Assembly (NCBI RefSeq): GCF_000770925.1
Contig: NZ_JDTK01000001.1
Coordinates: forward strand, 174,883 to 238,882
Source of the DNA: Bifidobacterium ruminantium DSM 6489
GTDB lineage: Bacteria > Actinomycetota > Actinomycetes > Actinomycetales > Bifidobacteriaceae
Direction of reading: 5' to 3'
DNA: 64,000 bases
In this document: positions 1 through 10,050 of the stretch, piece after piece
Layout of the letters: every line of letters starts with the position of its first letter
How positions within the stretch are numbered: the stretch's first letter is position 1
Program-made: the position numbers and the translations under genes
The notes under the pieces: generated by a model
Told to the model about the DNA's origin: nothing
The model's input: the letters and a program-made list of their open reading frames with translations, nothing else
The model's database searches: none

Positions 1-1409
<1,409 letters not shown>

Positions 1410-1524
1410 CGTTCCGCACGCCGAGCACCTCTTTAGGAAGACATGAGGCCTTCTGCCGTCCGGCGACACGCCGGACATGTGGATAACCCATGTTCTCCGA
1501 CCACAGGGGTCGTTCCGGCTGGAC

Positions 1525-1575
1525 AATGTGCCCATGCATCCTCCAACTTGGATGCATGGGCACATTTGTTTCTCG
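1525..1575 (+). terminator. Rho-independent terminator after leuS
   Basis: A perfect 17-bp inverted repeat (arms 1525-1541 and 1550-1566, 8-base loop) is followed by a T-rich run. It separates leuS from the competence genes and argues against any comEA start upstream of about base 1570. Confidence 0.85.
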
Positions 1576-1618
1576 TTCCAAGCGTTTCATCCAAGCCTCC
1601 CGCGTAGCTGGCGGCGAC

Positions 1619-2311
1619 ATGGACGTGCCGCTCGCCACGATACGGTTACGCGGACTCAGCCTGCCTGGAAACGTGCCCCGGCGTGGCGCCCCTGTCGGAC
1701 CGCGGACGGAGGAACCGGACGAACCGTCCTACTTTATGGAACAAGCTGTTTCCAAGCGGACGGCGCATGGAGCGAAGCCGACATTGGCGGAGCTTTCCGG
1801 AGTCAGACCGGCAGATGGCGCGGATGACATGGAACGGCCGAAACGGGACAGGCCACGATTGGCGTTCCGGCCGTTCCACGCGCTTGTCGCCATCCTCGCA
1901 CTGTCGTGCGCGTTGTGCGCGAGCCTGACCATGCTGGTGCAGCAGGCCATGCATTACGGCGCGATGCAGCGAAGCCAAACCGCGCAATCGCAGGAGCAAT
2001 CAAAGCAACAACAATCACAGCAGACTGGACAGGAGGCTCCTCAACAGGCTCCGCAGCAAACTCAGACGACACAGGAACCGCAGGAGCAGCCAGCCGAGCC
2101 GACACAACCTCAATCGAACCAAATCGACATCAACACGGCAGGTCTGGAAGAACTGCAGACGCTCAAAGGCGTCGGACCCGTCACCGCGCAACGTATCCTC
2201 GATTATCGGGCGCGAATCGGCCGATTCGATAGCATCGACCAACTGCTGGAGGTCAAGGGCATCGGCGCGAAGACCTTGGCGAAATTCCGCGAACAGGCGT
2301 GCGTGCGATGA
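1619..2311 (+). CDS. comEA: ComEA family helix-hairpin-helix DNA-binding protein
   Basis: Membrane-anchored DNA receptor of the competence (DNA uptake) apparatus. From ATG 1619 it is 230 residues: a basic N-terminal cytoplasmic region, one transmembrane segment (FHALVAILALSCALCASLTML, about residues 85-105), a Gln/Pro/Thr-rich linker, and a C-terminal ComEA-type helix-hairpin-helix pair (INTAGLEELQTLKGVGPVTA and later VKGIGAKTL). ATG 1619 is chosen because it is the first ATG in frame beyond the leuS terminator; ATG 1736 and 1829 are also possible and no start has a strong ribosome binding site. Its stop overlaps the comEC start (ATGA), so the two are co-translated. The SLBB domain of some ComEA proteins is not obvious here. 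Confidence 0.85.
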   Translation: MDVPLATIRLRGLSLPGNVPRRGAPVGPRTEEPDEPSYFMEQAVSKRTAHGAKPTLAELSGVRPADGADDMERPKRDRPRLAFRPFHALVAILALSCALCASLTMLVQQAMHYGAMQRSQTAQSQEQSKQQQSQQTGQEAPQQAPQQTQTTQEPQEQPAEPTQPQSNQIDINTAGLEELQTLKGVGPVTAQRILDYRARIGRFDSIDQLLEVKGIGAKTLAKFREQACVR

Positions 2312-4017
2312 ACGGCGGCGATTATCTTGACAGGGAGCGTGGAAGCCGTGATTGGCGGTTGCTTCCGGCTGCGTTGTGCGGTTGGGCGGCAAGCCTTGCA
2401 GCCCATGCCGGTTTCGACTATTGCATGAACCATGATGGCATATTGGGATTGCTGCCGATTGTCATCATCGGCACGGTGCCGTTCGTCGCCGTCTCGGGAC
2501 TGGCGTTCCTGCGATTATCCGAGCCTCTTCGACATTGGCTGTCCATCTGGCATGCGAGCGTCACAATGTGCGCGGTCGCGGCGGTCGCATGCGCGTCCTG
2601 CGCGCTGGTATACGATCTGCTGCAATGGCGCGATCCCGCCTCCAGAGCAGCGGCTGGAGGGGAAGTCGTCGCCGTCATGGTCATACGCGCCACATCGTCG
2701 GCCGTCAGCTCCGACCGACGTTCGAACGATTGCCGTCTCGACGCGCGCACCCTGTCTATCACCATTGACGGCATACAGCAGAACAGCTCGGCGCGCATAC
2801 GCGTGTATGCGGATCAGCCCGAATGCGGAAAACTCAGACAAGGCGGCACGTATGAGATCTCGGGCACGATTTCCGAGGCGGAATACGGCGCCATGCCATT
2901 GTGGCTGACCGACGCCGTAATGGTCGAACGGGTCAGATCGCCAAGCATGCCGATGCGTGTCATCGATACGATGCAGCAGGCGTTCCTCACGCAGACCGCA
3001 CAGTTATCCGACCAAGGAAAGATACTGGTTCCGGGACTGACCTTGGGCATCCTCGGGCAGGATTACGTCCCGGTCGAAGGAGCTGACGCCGGCATCGACT
3101 CCACCTACGCAACACAGGTCGAAGACGCGTTCCGCCGGTCGGGAATCGTGCATCTCATGGCGGTCAGCGGTGGCCATCTGGCCGTGGTCGCCGCATTGGT
3201 CCGCGGCGTCTGCTCATTTTTCCTTGCCCCACGCCGGGTTTCCGCGTTGCTGGTAGCCTCTGCGTACGTCATGTTGTCGGCGTGCGTATTCCCGTCGGAT
3301 TCGGTGTCCCGTGCGCTGATGATGGGCCTGTCCGGCGCGGCATGCCAGTTTCTGGGCAGACGGGGACAAGCGATGGCGTCATTGAGCTGGATCACATTGG
3401 CCATGCTGATGGTATGCCCACAGATGTCGCAAAGCTTCGGATTCGCTTTGTCCTGCGCCGCGGTGCTCGGCATCGTGCTGTTCGCCGGAACGCTTAACGC
3501 ATGGATGATGCCAGTCATGCCACGATTTATCGCCGAAGCCATGTCCATGACCATTTCGGCGCAGGTGTTCACCCTGCCGATCCAAGTGCTCATCGAACCG
3601 GAACTGCCGATATTCTCCGTGCCTGCCAACCTGGTGGTGGCCCCATTCGTGGGATTCTCCACGTTGGCCGGTCTGGCAAGCCTGACGATCTCATGGCTCA
3701 TTCCCTGGCTGGGACTGCAATTAGCCCGCGTGGCATCCTGGGGCACTTCGGTCATGGAGCTGACCGCGCTTCATTTGGGATCCGGAGAGCGGGCGACGAT
3801 TCCTTGGGCCGGAGGAATCAAAGGAGCGGTACTCGTCTGCGTCGTGGAAGCCATATGCGTCCTGTCAGCCATCGCCACGCGCCGGATCCTCACCGCAATG
3901 ATCGTCCAGGAACCCGACCTGCCCGGAAAACGACTCATCGTCAATCCCGTGGAACGACTGCGCATGTGGGCCGAACGCACCAGGAAAACATTGCGCGATC
4001 TGCAATGGGAACAATAA
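2308..4017 (+). CDS. comEC: ComEC/Rec2 family DNA-uptake channel protein
   Basis: Polytopic membrane protein expected to form the channel through which single-stranded DNA crosses the membrane. It is about 569 residues with an N-terminal membrane pair, a soluble OB-like region (about 130-220) and the Competence domain with its signature HLMAVSGGHLAVVAAL, followed by many hydrophobic helices. It stops soon after the membrane domain, so the C-terminal metallo-beta-lactamase-like domain found in many ComEC proteins (usual length 700-800 residues) is absent. ATG 2308 overlaps the comEA stop; a GTG at 2299 is an alternative. Confidence 0.88.
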   Translation: MNGGDYLDRERGSRDWRLLPAALCGWAASLAAHAGFDYCMNHDGILGLLPIVIIGTVPFVAVSGLAFLRLSEPLRHWLSIWHASVTMCAVAAVACASCALVYDLLQWRDPASRAAAGGEVVAVMVIRATSSAVSSDRRSNDCRLDARTLSITIDGIQQNSSARIRVYADQPECGKLRQGGTYEISGTISEAEYGAMPLWLTDAVMVERVRSPSMPMRVIDTMQQAFLTQTAQLSDQGKILVPGLTLGILGQDYVPVEGADAGIDSTYATQVEDAFRRSGIVHLMAVSGGHLAVVAALVRGVCSFFLAPRRVSALLVASAYVMLSACVFPSDSVSRALMMGLSGAACQFLGRRGQAMASLSWITLAMLMVCPQMSQSFGFALSCAAVLGIVLFAGTLNAWMMPVMPRFIAEAMSMTISAQVFTLPIQVLIEPELPIFSVPANLVVAPFVGFSTLAGLASLTISWLIPWLGLQLARVASWGTSVMELTALHLGSGERATIPWAGGIKGAVLVCVVEAICVLSAIATRRILTAMIVQEPDLPGKRLIVNPVERLRMWAERTRKTLRDLQWEQ

Positions 4018-4058
4018 GCCCATCCACTTTGTCCACCGATACGGCGAGATTGAACAGT

Positions 4059-5039
4059 ATGCCAAAACCATCCGCAGCCACCACGCCCTTCCACCTCGTA
4101 TGCGGAGGCGACTCGTACCTGAACGACCAGACGGTGCGCGACCTCAAACACGAGGCGCAACGCCGGTATCCCGACGCGGAAACCATCGAACTCGACGCGG
4201 CAAACGCCGACCATTACGCCTTCGACGAAGCGGTAAGCCCATCATTGCTTGCGGATCGCGCCATCGTCATCGTCACCAACCTGCAGAACGCGGACGAAAA
4301 ACTGGGCGACGCCATGGTCTCTTACTGCAGACAGGCGTGCAAGGAGCCGGCGGACGCAAGCATCGTCATCTGCCAGCATGAGGGCGGTGTGAAGGGCAAA
4401 CGTCTGGTGGAGCAGCTCACCAAGGCCGGAGCGTACAAGGACGCTGTCGCCGACCTGAAGAAGCCCGAGGCCAAACTCAACTTCGTCATGCAATGCTTCG
4501 AACGGCGCAAACGCCGCGTCGAGCCGATGGCCGCGCAGCAACTCGTGGCCGTGTTGGGGGATAGGACCGGCGAGCTTGCGGCCATGGTCGGCCAGTTATG
4601 CTTCGATTTCGACGACAATCCCATGACGCTCGACCGCGTCAACCAATATCTCACCTCCAATCCGCAGGTGGATGGCTTCCGTGTCGCCGACCTCGCGTTG
4701 TCGGGACGTACGGCGGACGCGATCATCGCCATGCGATCGTCCGTGGAACAGGGCACCGCTCCGATCGCGCTTATCGGCGCGCTGGCCATGAAGCTGCGGA
4801 CGATGGCGAAGGCGTCGGCGGTGCGTGCGGGCACCATTTCCACGGCCGAGGCGAAAACGAACCCCTGGGTGTTGAAGAACGCGACCCGGCAACTATCCGG
4901 ATGGACGTCAAGCGGCATGAGCGCATGCATCCAGATGCTCGCATGGGCCGACGAGCAAAGCAAAACCAATGGCTCGGACCCGGTCTATGCTTTGGAACGG
5001 TCCATCGAACTGATCAGCCGCAAAGGACGTGCCGCATGA
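4059..5039 (+). CDS. holA: DNA polymerase III subunit delta
   Basis: Clamp-loader delta subunit, which opens the beta sliding clamp during replication. It is 326 residues from ATG 4059, with the typical opening FHLVCGGDSYLNDQTVRDL, the family block VVIVTNLQNADEKLGDA and a C-terminal three-helix region (GWTSSGMSACIQMLAWADEQSK). comEA-comEC-holA is a common gene order. An in-frame ATG at 4005 lies inside the comEC end and is less likely. The stop overlaps the tsaE start as ATGA. Confidence 0.9.
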   Translation: MPKPSAATTPFHLVCGGDSYLNDQTVRDLKHEAQRRYPDAETIELDAANADHYAFDEAVSPSLLADRAIVIVTNLQNADEKLGDAMVSYCRQACKEPADASIVICQHEGGVKGKRLVEQLTKAGAYKDAVADLKKPEAKLNFVMQCFERRKRRVEPMAAQQLVAVLGDRTGELAAMVGQLCFDFDDNPMTLDRVNQYLTSNPQVDGFRVADLALSGRTADAIIAMRSSVEQGTAPIALIGALAMKLRTMAKASAVRAGTISTAEAKTNPWVLKNATRQLSGWTSSGMSACIQMLAWADEQSKTNGSDPVYALERSIELISRKGRAA

Positions 5040-5608
5040 GCAACACCATTACCATCACAGCCGCCACCGGCGAGGACATGCAGGCGTTGGGGGAGCGTTT
5101 GGCGAAGCTTGCCCGTGGAGGCGACGTGCTGTTGCTGTCCGGTCCGCTTGGCGCCGGCAAGACCACGTTCGCGCAAGGGTTCGGCGCGGGACTTGGCATC
5201 GGAGAGCCCATCGTCTCGCCGACCTTCACCATCGCACGCGAGCTTGAGGGACGGTTCGCGGACGGTTCGCCGGCGCATCTGGTGCACGTCGACGCCTACA
5301 GGCTCGGCGGCAACGCCTACGCGCCCGGACAGGACACGGTCGGACGGCTATTGGACGAATTGGAATCGCTCGGCTTGGACGAGGAATTGGAGGATCCGGG
5401 CGAGCATACCGTCATCCTGATGGAATGGGGCGAGCAGATGGCCGCCGCATTGGCTCCGGAACGGCTTGAAATCCACATCGACCGTCCGCTTGACGCGCCC
5501 GCCGTGACCGCGGACGGCGAGCTGACCAGCGCGGGCGCACGCACGGTGACGTTGGTGCCGGTGGGCGCTGCCTGGGATTCGTTCGATTTCACCGCGGGAA
5601 AACGCTGA
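5036..5608 (+). CDS. tsaE: tRNA threonylcarbamoyladenosine biosynthesis ATPase TsaE
   Basis: P-loop ATPase that works with TsaB and TsaD in forming t6A37 on ANN-decoding tRNAs. The 190-residue protein has a Walker A motif LSGPLGAGKTTFAQGF (about residues 36-51), the family block VSPTFTIARELEG, an HVDAYRLGG block, and LMEWGEQMAAALAPERL, which is the usual TsaE C-terminal signature. It is longer than the ~150-residue norm because of extra sequence around residues 95-120 and at the C-terminus. ATG 5036 overlaps the holA stop, so it is translationally coupled. Confidence 0.93.
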   Translation: MSNTITITAATGEDMQALGERLAKLARGGDVLLLSGPLGAGKTTFAQGFGAGLGIGEPIVSPTFTIARELEGRFADGSPAHLVHVDAYRLGGNAYAPGQDTVGRLLDELESLGLDEELEDPGEHTVILMEWGEQMAAALAPERLEIHIDRPLDAPAVTADGELTSAGARTVTLVPVGAAWDSFDFTAGKR

Positions 5609-5712
5609 CCCTGTCTAAGACGCATCCGACGTGGCCGACCGCACCGCATGCCGTGGCTTCCAGCGCCGGTTGTACAGTGGTTGGCAGTTTGGCACAAGGA
5701 GTTTTCAAGCAT

Positions 5713-6483
5713 ATGCAGACACTGGTGATTGACACCTCATATGGTTCGACCGTAGGCGTGGTCGGACATGAACCCATCGTCGAAACGGATTCGCGCACCC
5801 ATGTCGAGAAACTGCAGGTGAACATCGCGCAAGCCGTCGAACAGGCCGGACTGCAGGCGTCGGACATCACCCGCATCGTCGTCGGCGTCGGACCGGCGCC
5901 ATTCACCGGCCTGCGCGCCGGCATCGTCGCGGCCAAGGCATTGGCCTTCGCCACAGGCGCGCAACTGGTCGGACAGGACGTGCTCGCGCCGCAATGCCTG
6001 GCACATACTCAAGCTACGGACGATCGCCGCCATCTGACGCTTGCCGTCAACGACGCGCGTCGCCGGCAACTGTATTTCGCGCTGTATGACGGCGGCACCG
6101 TTGCGGACGGCGTCGGACAATCGCCCATAACGTTGATCGACATGGACATCGACTATCCGGATTCCATCACGATGCGCGTCAATGACGTTCTTACGAAGCT
6201 CGCCGACACGGGCAAGTCGTACGTCGTCGACGTCATCGGCCATGGTGCGGTCAAATACGCGCAGTCGTGGAATGCGATTGCCTCCCTCGGCGAAGTCGAC
6301 GACCATGCTCTGCTCGACGAAGGCGCGGAAGGATTGGCGCGATTCGCGGCCTTCACCACCAGCGAACAGGCGTTGGCAGAACCGACCCCCGTCGAACCGT
6401 TATATCTGCGTCGTCCGGACGTGTCAGTGCCCAACCCGCTCAAGCATGTGCTCAACCATGCCGGCGCCGAACGAACGGAGTGA
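5713..6483 (+). CDS. tsaB: tRNA threonylcarbamoyladenosine biosynthesis protein TsaB
   Basis: Non-catalytic ASKHA-fold partner of TsaD in the t6A complex. It is 256 residues with the N-terminal motif LVIDTSYGSTVGVVG and the conserved VGVGPAPFTGLRAGIVAAKALAF block. ATG 5713 follows an AAGGAG ribosome binding site 11 bases upstream; an in-frame ATG at 5653 precedes this site and is not used here. It sits between tsaE and rimI-tsaD, so all t6A genes except the TsaC-type carbamoyl-AMP synthase are in this run. Confidence 0.93.
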   Translation: MQTLVIDTSYGSTVGVVGHEPIVETDSRTHVEKLQVNIAQAVEQAGLQASDITRIVVGVGPAPFTGLRAGIVAAKALAFATGAQLVGQDVLAPQCLAHTQATDDRRHLTLAVNDARRRQLYFALYDGGTVADGVGQSPITLIDMDIDYPDSITMRVNDVLTKLADTGKSYVVDVIGHGAVKYAQSWNAIASLGEVDDHALLDEGAEGLARFAAFTTSEQALAEPTPVEPLYLRRPDVSVPNPLKHVLNHAGAERTE

Positions 6484-6493
6484 CGGCACGCCC

Positions 6494-7036
6494 ATGATTG
6501 TCGACCATTCCCAGATTCCGGAAGACACCGCCGTCGGACAGATCGCCGCATTGGAAAAGGACCTGTTCGGCCGCGGCGCGTGGAGCGAACAGTCCGTACG
6601 GCAGGAATTCCACGCTCCGGCACGCACGTATCTGCTCGACATTGAAGGCGATGCCGTACAGACGGCGGATCCCGTCGTCCGAGGCTACGCAGGCTACTGG
6701 TACGACGGCGACGACGCGGAGATCATGACGATCGGCGTCGGCAGACCATACCAACGGCAGGGGATAGCGGCGGCGCTTCTCGAAACACTGATCGTCTCGG
6801 CGCGTCGGCAGGGCGCCAAACGTATGCTTCTGGAAGTCCGCGTCGACAACGTGCCGGCATTGGCGTTGTACGAAAGGTTCGGCTTCACGCGGATGGGATT
6901 GCGCAAACGCTACTACCAGCCAGAAGGCATCGACGCGTACACCATGAGCCTCGACTTGGAGCCGCGCGTCGTCGGCTTCAGCGCAACAGCGGATACAGAG
7001 CACACTTCAGCAACACACACAACGGAGCAGCAATGA
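6494..7036 (+). CDS. rimI: ribosomal protein S18-alanine N-acetyltransferase-like GNAT protein
   Basis: GNAT-fold acetyltransferase expected to acetylate the N-terminus of ribosomal protein S18. It is about 180 residues. It opens IAALEKDLFGRGAWSEQSVRQEF, as RimI proteins do, carries the acetyl-CoA loop VGRPYQRQGIAAALLE, and ends with ALYERFGFTRMGLRKRYY. It lies 10 bases after tsaB and its stop overlaps the tsaD start (ATGA), the usual tsaB-rimI-tsaD order. The C-terminal ~20 residues beyond the domain are low in conservation signals. Confidence 0.9.
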   Translation: MIVDHSQIPEDTAVGQIAALEKDLFGRGAWSEQSVRQEFHAPARTYLLDIEGDAVQTADPVVRGYAGYWYDGDDAEIMTIGVGRPYQRQGIAAALLETLIVSARRQGAKRMLLEVRVDNVPALALYERFGFTRMGLRKRYYQPEGIDAYTMSLDLEPRVVGFSATADTEHTSATHTTEQQ

Positions 7037-8076
7037 GCGAACCAATCGTACTCGGCATCGAATCGACCTGTGACGAAACGGCGGCGGCCGTGGTGCAGGG
7101 ACGCACCCTCATTTCCAACGTGGTCGCGTCCTCCATGGACGAGCACGCCCGCTACGGCGGCGTGATTCCCGAAATCGCCTCTCGCGCGCACGCCGAAGCG
7201 TTCGTGCCATGCGTCTCCAAAGCTCTGGCCGACGCGAACATGACGCTGTCCGACGTCGACGCGATCGCCGTATCCGCGGGACCCGGCCTCGCCGGCTGTC
7301 TCGCGGTCGGCGTGTCCGGCGCGAAATCGTTGGCATGGGCCGCGAACAAGCCGATCTACGGCATCAACCACGTTATCGGACATATCGCGGTGACGCAGCT
7401 GCAGTTCGGACCGTTCCCCAAGGACACGCTTGCGTTGATTGTGTCGGGCGGGCACACTTCGCTGCTGCATGTCGAAGACGTGGCGCGGCATATCGACGTG
7501 GTCGGCACCACGCTCGACGACGCTGCCGGCGAATGCTTCGACAAGGTGGCGCGTCTGCTTGGTTTCCCGTATCCCGGCGGCCCGCACATCGACCGTCACG
7601 CGCAGCTGGGCAACCCACATGCCATCAAAGTGCCTCAGGGCCTTACACAAGGCAAGGCGGGGCAGCAGCATCCGTACGATTTCAGTTTCTCCGGCGTGAA
7701 GACGGCCGTGGCGCGTTGGATCGAACAGCAGCAGGCGGAAGGCAATGAGATTCCCATCGACGACGTGTGCGCGTCGCTGGCCGATTCCGTCGCGACGGTG
7801 CTCGCCAAGAAGGCGATGCGCGGTTGCGAGCAGTATGGTTCGAAGACCCTGATCGTTGGCGGCGGCTTCTCCGCGAACTCCCAACTGCGCGCCAAACTGT
7901 TGGAGGTCGGAGCCAAGCATGGCGTCGAAGTGCGTATCCCGCAAATCAAACTGTGCACCGATAATGGCGCTATGGTGGCCATGCTGGGAGTGAACCTGGT
8001 GGAGAGCGGCGTGAAACCGTCCGAACCGGATTTCGCAATCGATTCCGCCATGCCGTTGACGAAGATCAGCATGTGA
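7033..8076 (+). CDS. tsaD: tRNA N6-adenosine threonylcarbamoyltransferase TsaD
   Basis: Catalytic subunit that transfers the threonylcarbamoyl group to A37 of ANN-reading tRNAs. The full-length 347-residue ASKHA ATPase has the opening LGIESTCDETAAAVV, the metal-binding histidines in NHVIGHIAVTQL, the SGGHTSLLHV loop, GTTLDDAAGECFDKVARLLG, and a GGGFSANSQLR nucleotide-binding block. It is translationally coupled to rimI by an ATGA overlap. It is the last gene of the operon; the next gene is tRNA-Asn, itself a t6A substrate because it reads AAY codons. Confidence 0.97.
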   Translation: MSEPIVLGIESTCDETAAAVVQGRTLISNVVASSMDEHARYGGVIPEIASRAHAEAFVPCVSKALADANMTLSDVDAIAVSAGPGLAGCLAVGVSGAKSLAWAANKPIYGINHVIGHIAVTQLQFGPFPKDTLALIVSGGHTSLLHVEDVARHIDVVGTTLDDAAGECFDKVARLLGFPYPGGPHIDRHAQLGNPHAIKVPQGLTQGKAGQQHPYDFSFSGVKTAVARWIEQQQAEGNEIPIDDVCASLADSVATVLAKKAMRGCEQYGSKTLIVGGGFSANSQLRAKLLEVGAKHGVEVRIPQIKLCTDNGAMVAMLGVNLVESGVKPSEPDFAIDSAMPLTKISM

Positions 8077-8114
8077 CGGTAGTCCCGCCGCAGCAGGGGA
8101 GACACGCGCGGGAT

Positions 8115-8142
8115 TTGCATTTTGCGTTTTACCGCGTATGAT
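8115..8142 (+). promoter_or_regulatory. promoter of tRNA-Asn
   Basis: TTGCAT at 8115-8120 and TATGAT at 8137-8142 are separated by 16 bases, a good sigma-70-type pair. The predicted start is about 25 bases before the tRNA. Confidence 0.6.
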
Positions 8143-8173
8143 TCATGTTTTGTGCACGGCGTGCATGGAGTAT

Positions 8174-8249
<76 letters not shown>

Positions 8250-8253
8250 TTCG

Positions 8254-8290
8254 AAAATCCACTTGGAAACAAGGGGATTTTTTCATTTTT
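8254..8290 (+). terminator. Rho-independent terminator after tRNA-Asn
   Basis: Hairpin with outer arms AAAATCC (8254-8260) and GGATTTT (8275-8281), an inner CTTG/CAAG stem, and a T-rich tail. Confidence 0.75.
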
Positions 8291-8413
8291 AACGACTCTT
8301 GGCATTTTTGGCCACCCTTCATGTTTATCCGTCGGCGGAAGCCGTGGTTCGTCCAGCCGTCCATGCGTATGATGAACGCACCGGGTCAATCAAACAAAGG
8401 AAGGAAGTCCATA

Positions 8414-9364
8414 ATGTGCACTGGCGTTCGTTTCTCCGACGAAGAGGGAAACATGTATTTCGGCCGCAACCTCGACTGGAGTTTCTCATACGGCGAAAGC
8501 ATCCTGGCCACTCCACGCGGCTACCACTACGACAACGTGTTCGGCGCGAGCGGCAAAGCCAAGCCGAACGCGGTGATCGGCGTGGGCGTGGTCATGGCCG
8601 ACCGTCCGATGTATTTCGACTGCGCCAACGAGCATGGTCTGGCCATCGCGGGATTGAATTTCCCCGGCTACGCGGAGTTCGTGCATGAGCCGGTCGGAGG
8701 CACCGACAACGTCGCGACCTTCGAATTCCCTCTGTGGGTGGCACGCAATTTCGATTCCGTCGACGAAGTCGAGGAGGCGTTGAAGAACGTGACCCTCGTC
8801 TCCCAGATCGTGCCCGGCCAGCAGGAGTCGCTGCTGCATTGGATCATCGGCGACAGCGAGCGCAGCATCGTCGTCGAACAGATGGCGGACGGCATGCATG
8901 TGCACCATGACGACGTAGACGTGCTGACCAACCAGCCGACGTTTGGCTTCCATATGGAGAATCTGCGCAACTACATGTGCGTCGGCAACGAGATGGCCGA
9001 GCCGGCCACGTGGGGCAAGGCGTCCCTGTCCGCTTGGGGCGCGGGTGTGAGCATGCATGGCATTCCGGGCGATGTGAGCTCCCCGTCGCGTTTCGTGCGT
9101 GTGGCTTATGCCAACACGCATTATCCGCAGCAGGAAGGCGAGGCGGCCAACGTGTCTCGCCTGTTCCACACCCTTGGTTCCGTGCAGATGGTTGACGGCA
9201 TGGCGAAGATGGGCAACGGCCAGTTCGAACGCACGCTGTTCACCAGCGGATATTCGTCCAAGACCAACACGTACTACATGAACACGTATGATGATCCCGC
9301 CATCCGCTCCTACGCGATGGCCGATTTCGACATGGATTCCTCGGAGCTGATCACCGCCGCCTGA
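8414..9364 (+). CDS. bsh: choloylglycine (bile salt) hydrolase
   Basis: N-terminal nucleophile hydrolase that deconjugates glycine- and taurine-conjugated bile salts in the cytoplasm. ATG 8414, seven bases after AAGGAAG, gives 316 residues beginning MCTGVRF; Cys2 becomes the catalytic N-terminal nucleophile after Met removal. Other conserved features are FGRNLDWSF (Arg and Asp of the active site), NFPGYA with the conserved Asn, LTNQPTF, and SSPSRFVRV with the catalytic Arg. Both the length and the sequence are close to the B. longum enzyme, and no truncation is visible. It is monocistronic, between the tRNA-Asn terminator and a strong stem-loop. Confidence 0.97.
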   Translation: MCTGVRFSDEEGNMYFGRNLDWSFSYGESILATPRGYHYDNVFGASGKAKPNAVIGVGVVMADRPMYFDCANEHGLAIAGLNFPGYAEFVHEPVGGTDNVATFEFPLWVARNFDSVDEVEEALKNVTLVSQIVPGQQESLLHWIIGDSERSIVVEQMADGMHVHHDDVDVLTNQPTFGFHMENLRNYMCVGNEMAEPATWGKASLSAWGAGVSMHGIPGDVSSPSRFVRVAYANTHYPQQEGEAANVSRLFHTLGSVQMVDGMAKMGNGQFERTLFTSGYSSKTNTYYMNTYDDPAIRSYAMADFDMDSSELITAA

Positions 9365-9373
9365 GCATGCGTG

Positions 9374-9417
9374 GGCTTTTTCGTCCGTCGGTTCCCATAC
9401 AGACGGACGAAAAAGCC
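9374..9417 (+). terminator. stem-loop after bsh
   Basis: A perfect 16-bp inverted repeat (arms 9374-9389 and 9402-9417, 12-base loop) begins ten bases after the bsh stop. The five Ts are inside the stem rather than after it, so termination is likely but not textbook. Confidence 0.65.
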
Positions 9418-9548
9418 GCACGATTGCCGAAAAGGACATGAAAATGGAGTCGTGCGACAGATCCACTTTTCGGATACCGGCTCTTCCATTGCCCGCTCAA
9501 TGCCGTTTGACGTCGGACCAATACGACACGCCGGAATATGGACTTCGA

Positions 9549-9570
9549 GCACTTTAAGTTTTTAGAGTGC
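9549..9570. promoter_or_regulatory. inverted-repeat operator candidate for the MerR regulator
   Basis: GCACTTTAA and TTAGAGTGC flank a 4-base centre (one mismatch). The site ends five bases before the MerR-family start codon. Such dyads are where MerR-type activators bind between -35 and -10; autoregulation of the downstream operon is inferred. Confidence 0.55.
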
Positions 9571-9575
9571 GGGAT

Positions 9576-10037
9576 ATGAGCAATACGACGACCACCTGGC
9601 ATTCGATCCGTGAGGCGTCCATGATTTCCGGACTGCCCGAATCGACGTTGCGTTATTACGAGCAGATCGGCATCATCGATCCGATCGCCCGCGATCCGAG
9701 TTCAGGCCACCGAGTCTATTCGGACAAGGACATCGAATCGCTGACCACCATCGCATGCCTGGCGGCGACGGGCATGCCGCTTGAATCGATGCGCGAATAC
9801 CTGAAGAACCGTTTCGACGGTCCGGAAGGCGCCCGACGGCAGATCGAACTGCTCGACGCGCAATCGCTGCGTCTGGCCGCGAAAGCCGAGGCCCTGCGCA
9901 TCCAGCAGGCGTACGTGTCGCTCAAATCGCTGTACTGGCGAGCCATTGCCGACGGTCATGAGGATGAGGCCAACCGCATCCTGGAGGAAAACAAGGACGT
10001 CATCGACAACGTCAAGAAACAGCAATCCCACAAATAA
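9576..10037 (+). CDS. MerR family transcriptional regulator
   Basis: DNA-binding regulator of 153 residues. The N-terminal winged helix is typical of MerR proteins (SIREASMISGLPESTLRYYEQIGI, then RVYSDKDIESLTTIACLAATGMPLESMREYL), followed by a coiled-coil dimerisation helix. The C-terminal effector region is short and has no obvious metal-binding Cys cluster, which points to an AdhR/NmlR-like electrophile or aldehyde sensor rather than a metal sensor. A GTG at 9567 is an alternative start. Thirteen bases separate it from the alcohol dehydrogenase gene, so the two are probably one operon. Confidence 0.88.
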   Translation: MSNTTTTWHSIREASMISGLPESTLRYYEQIGIIDPIARDPSSGHRVYSDKDIESLTTIACLAATGMPLESMREYLKNRFDGPEGARRQIELLDAQSLRLAAKAEALRIQQAYVSLKSLYWRAIADGHEDEANRILEENKDVIDNVKKQQSHK

Positions 10038-10050
10038 GAGGAGGAAATCC

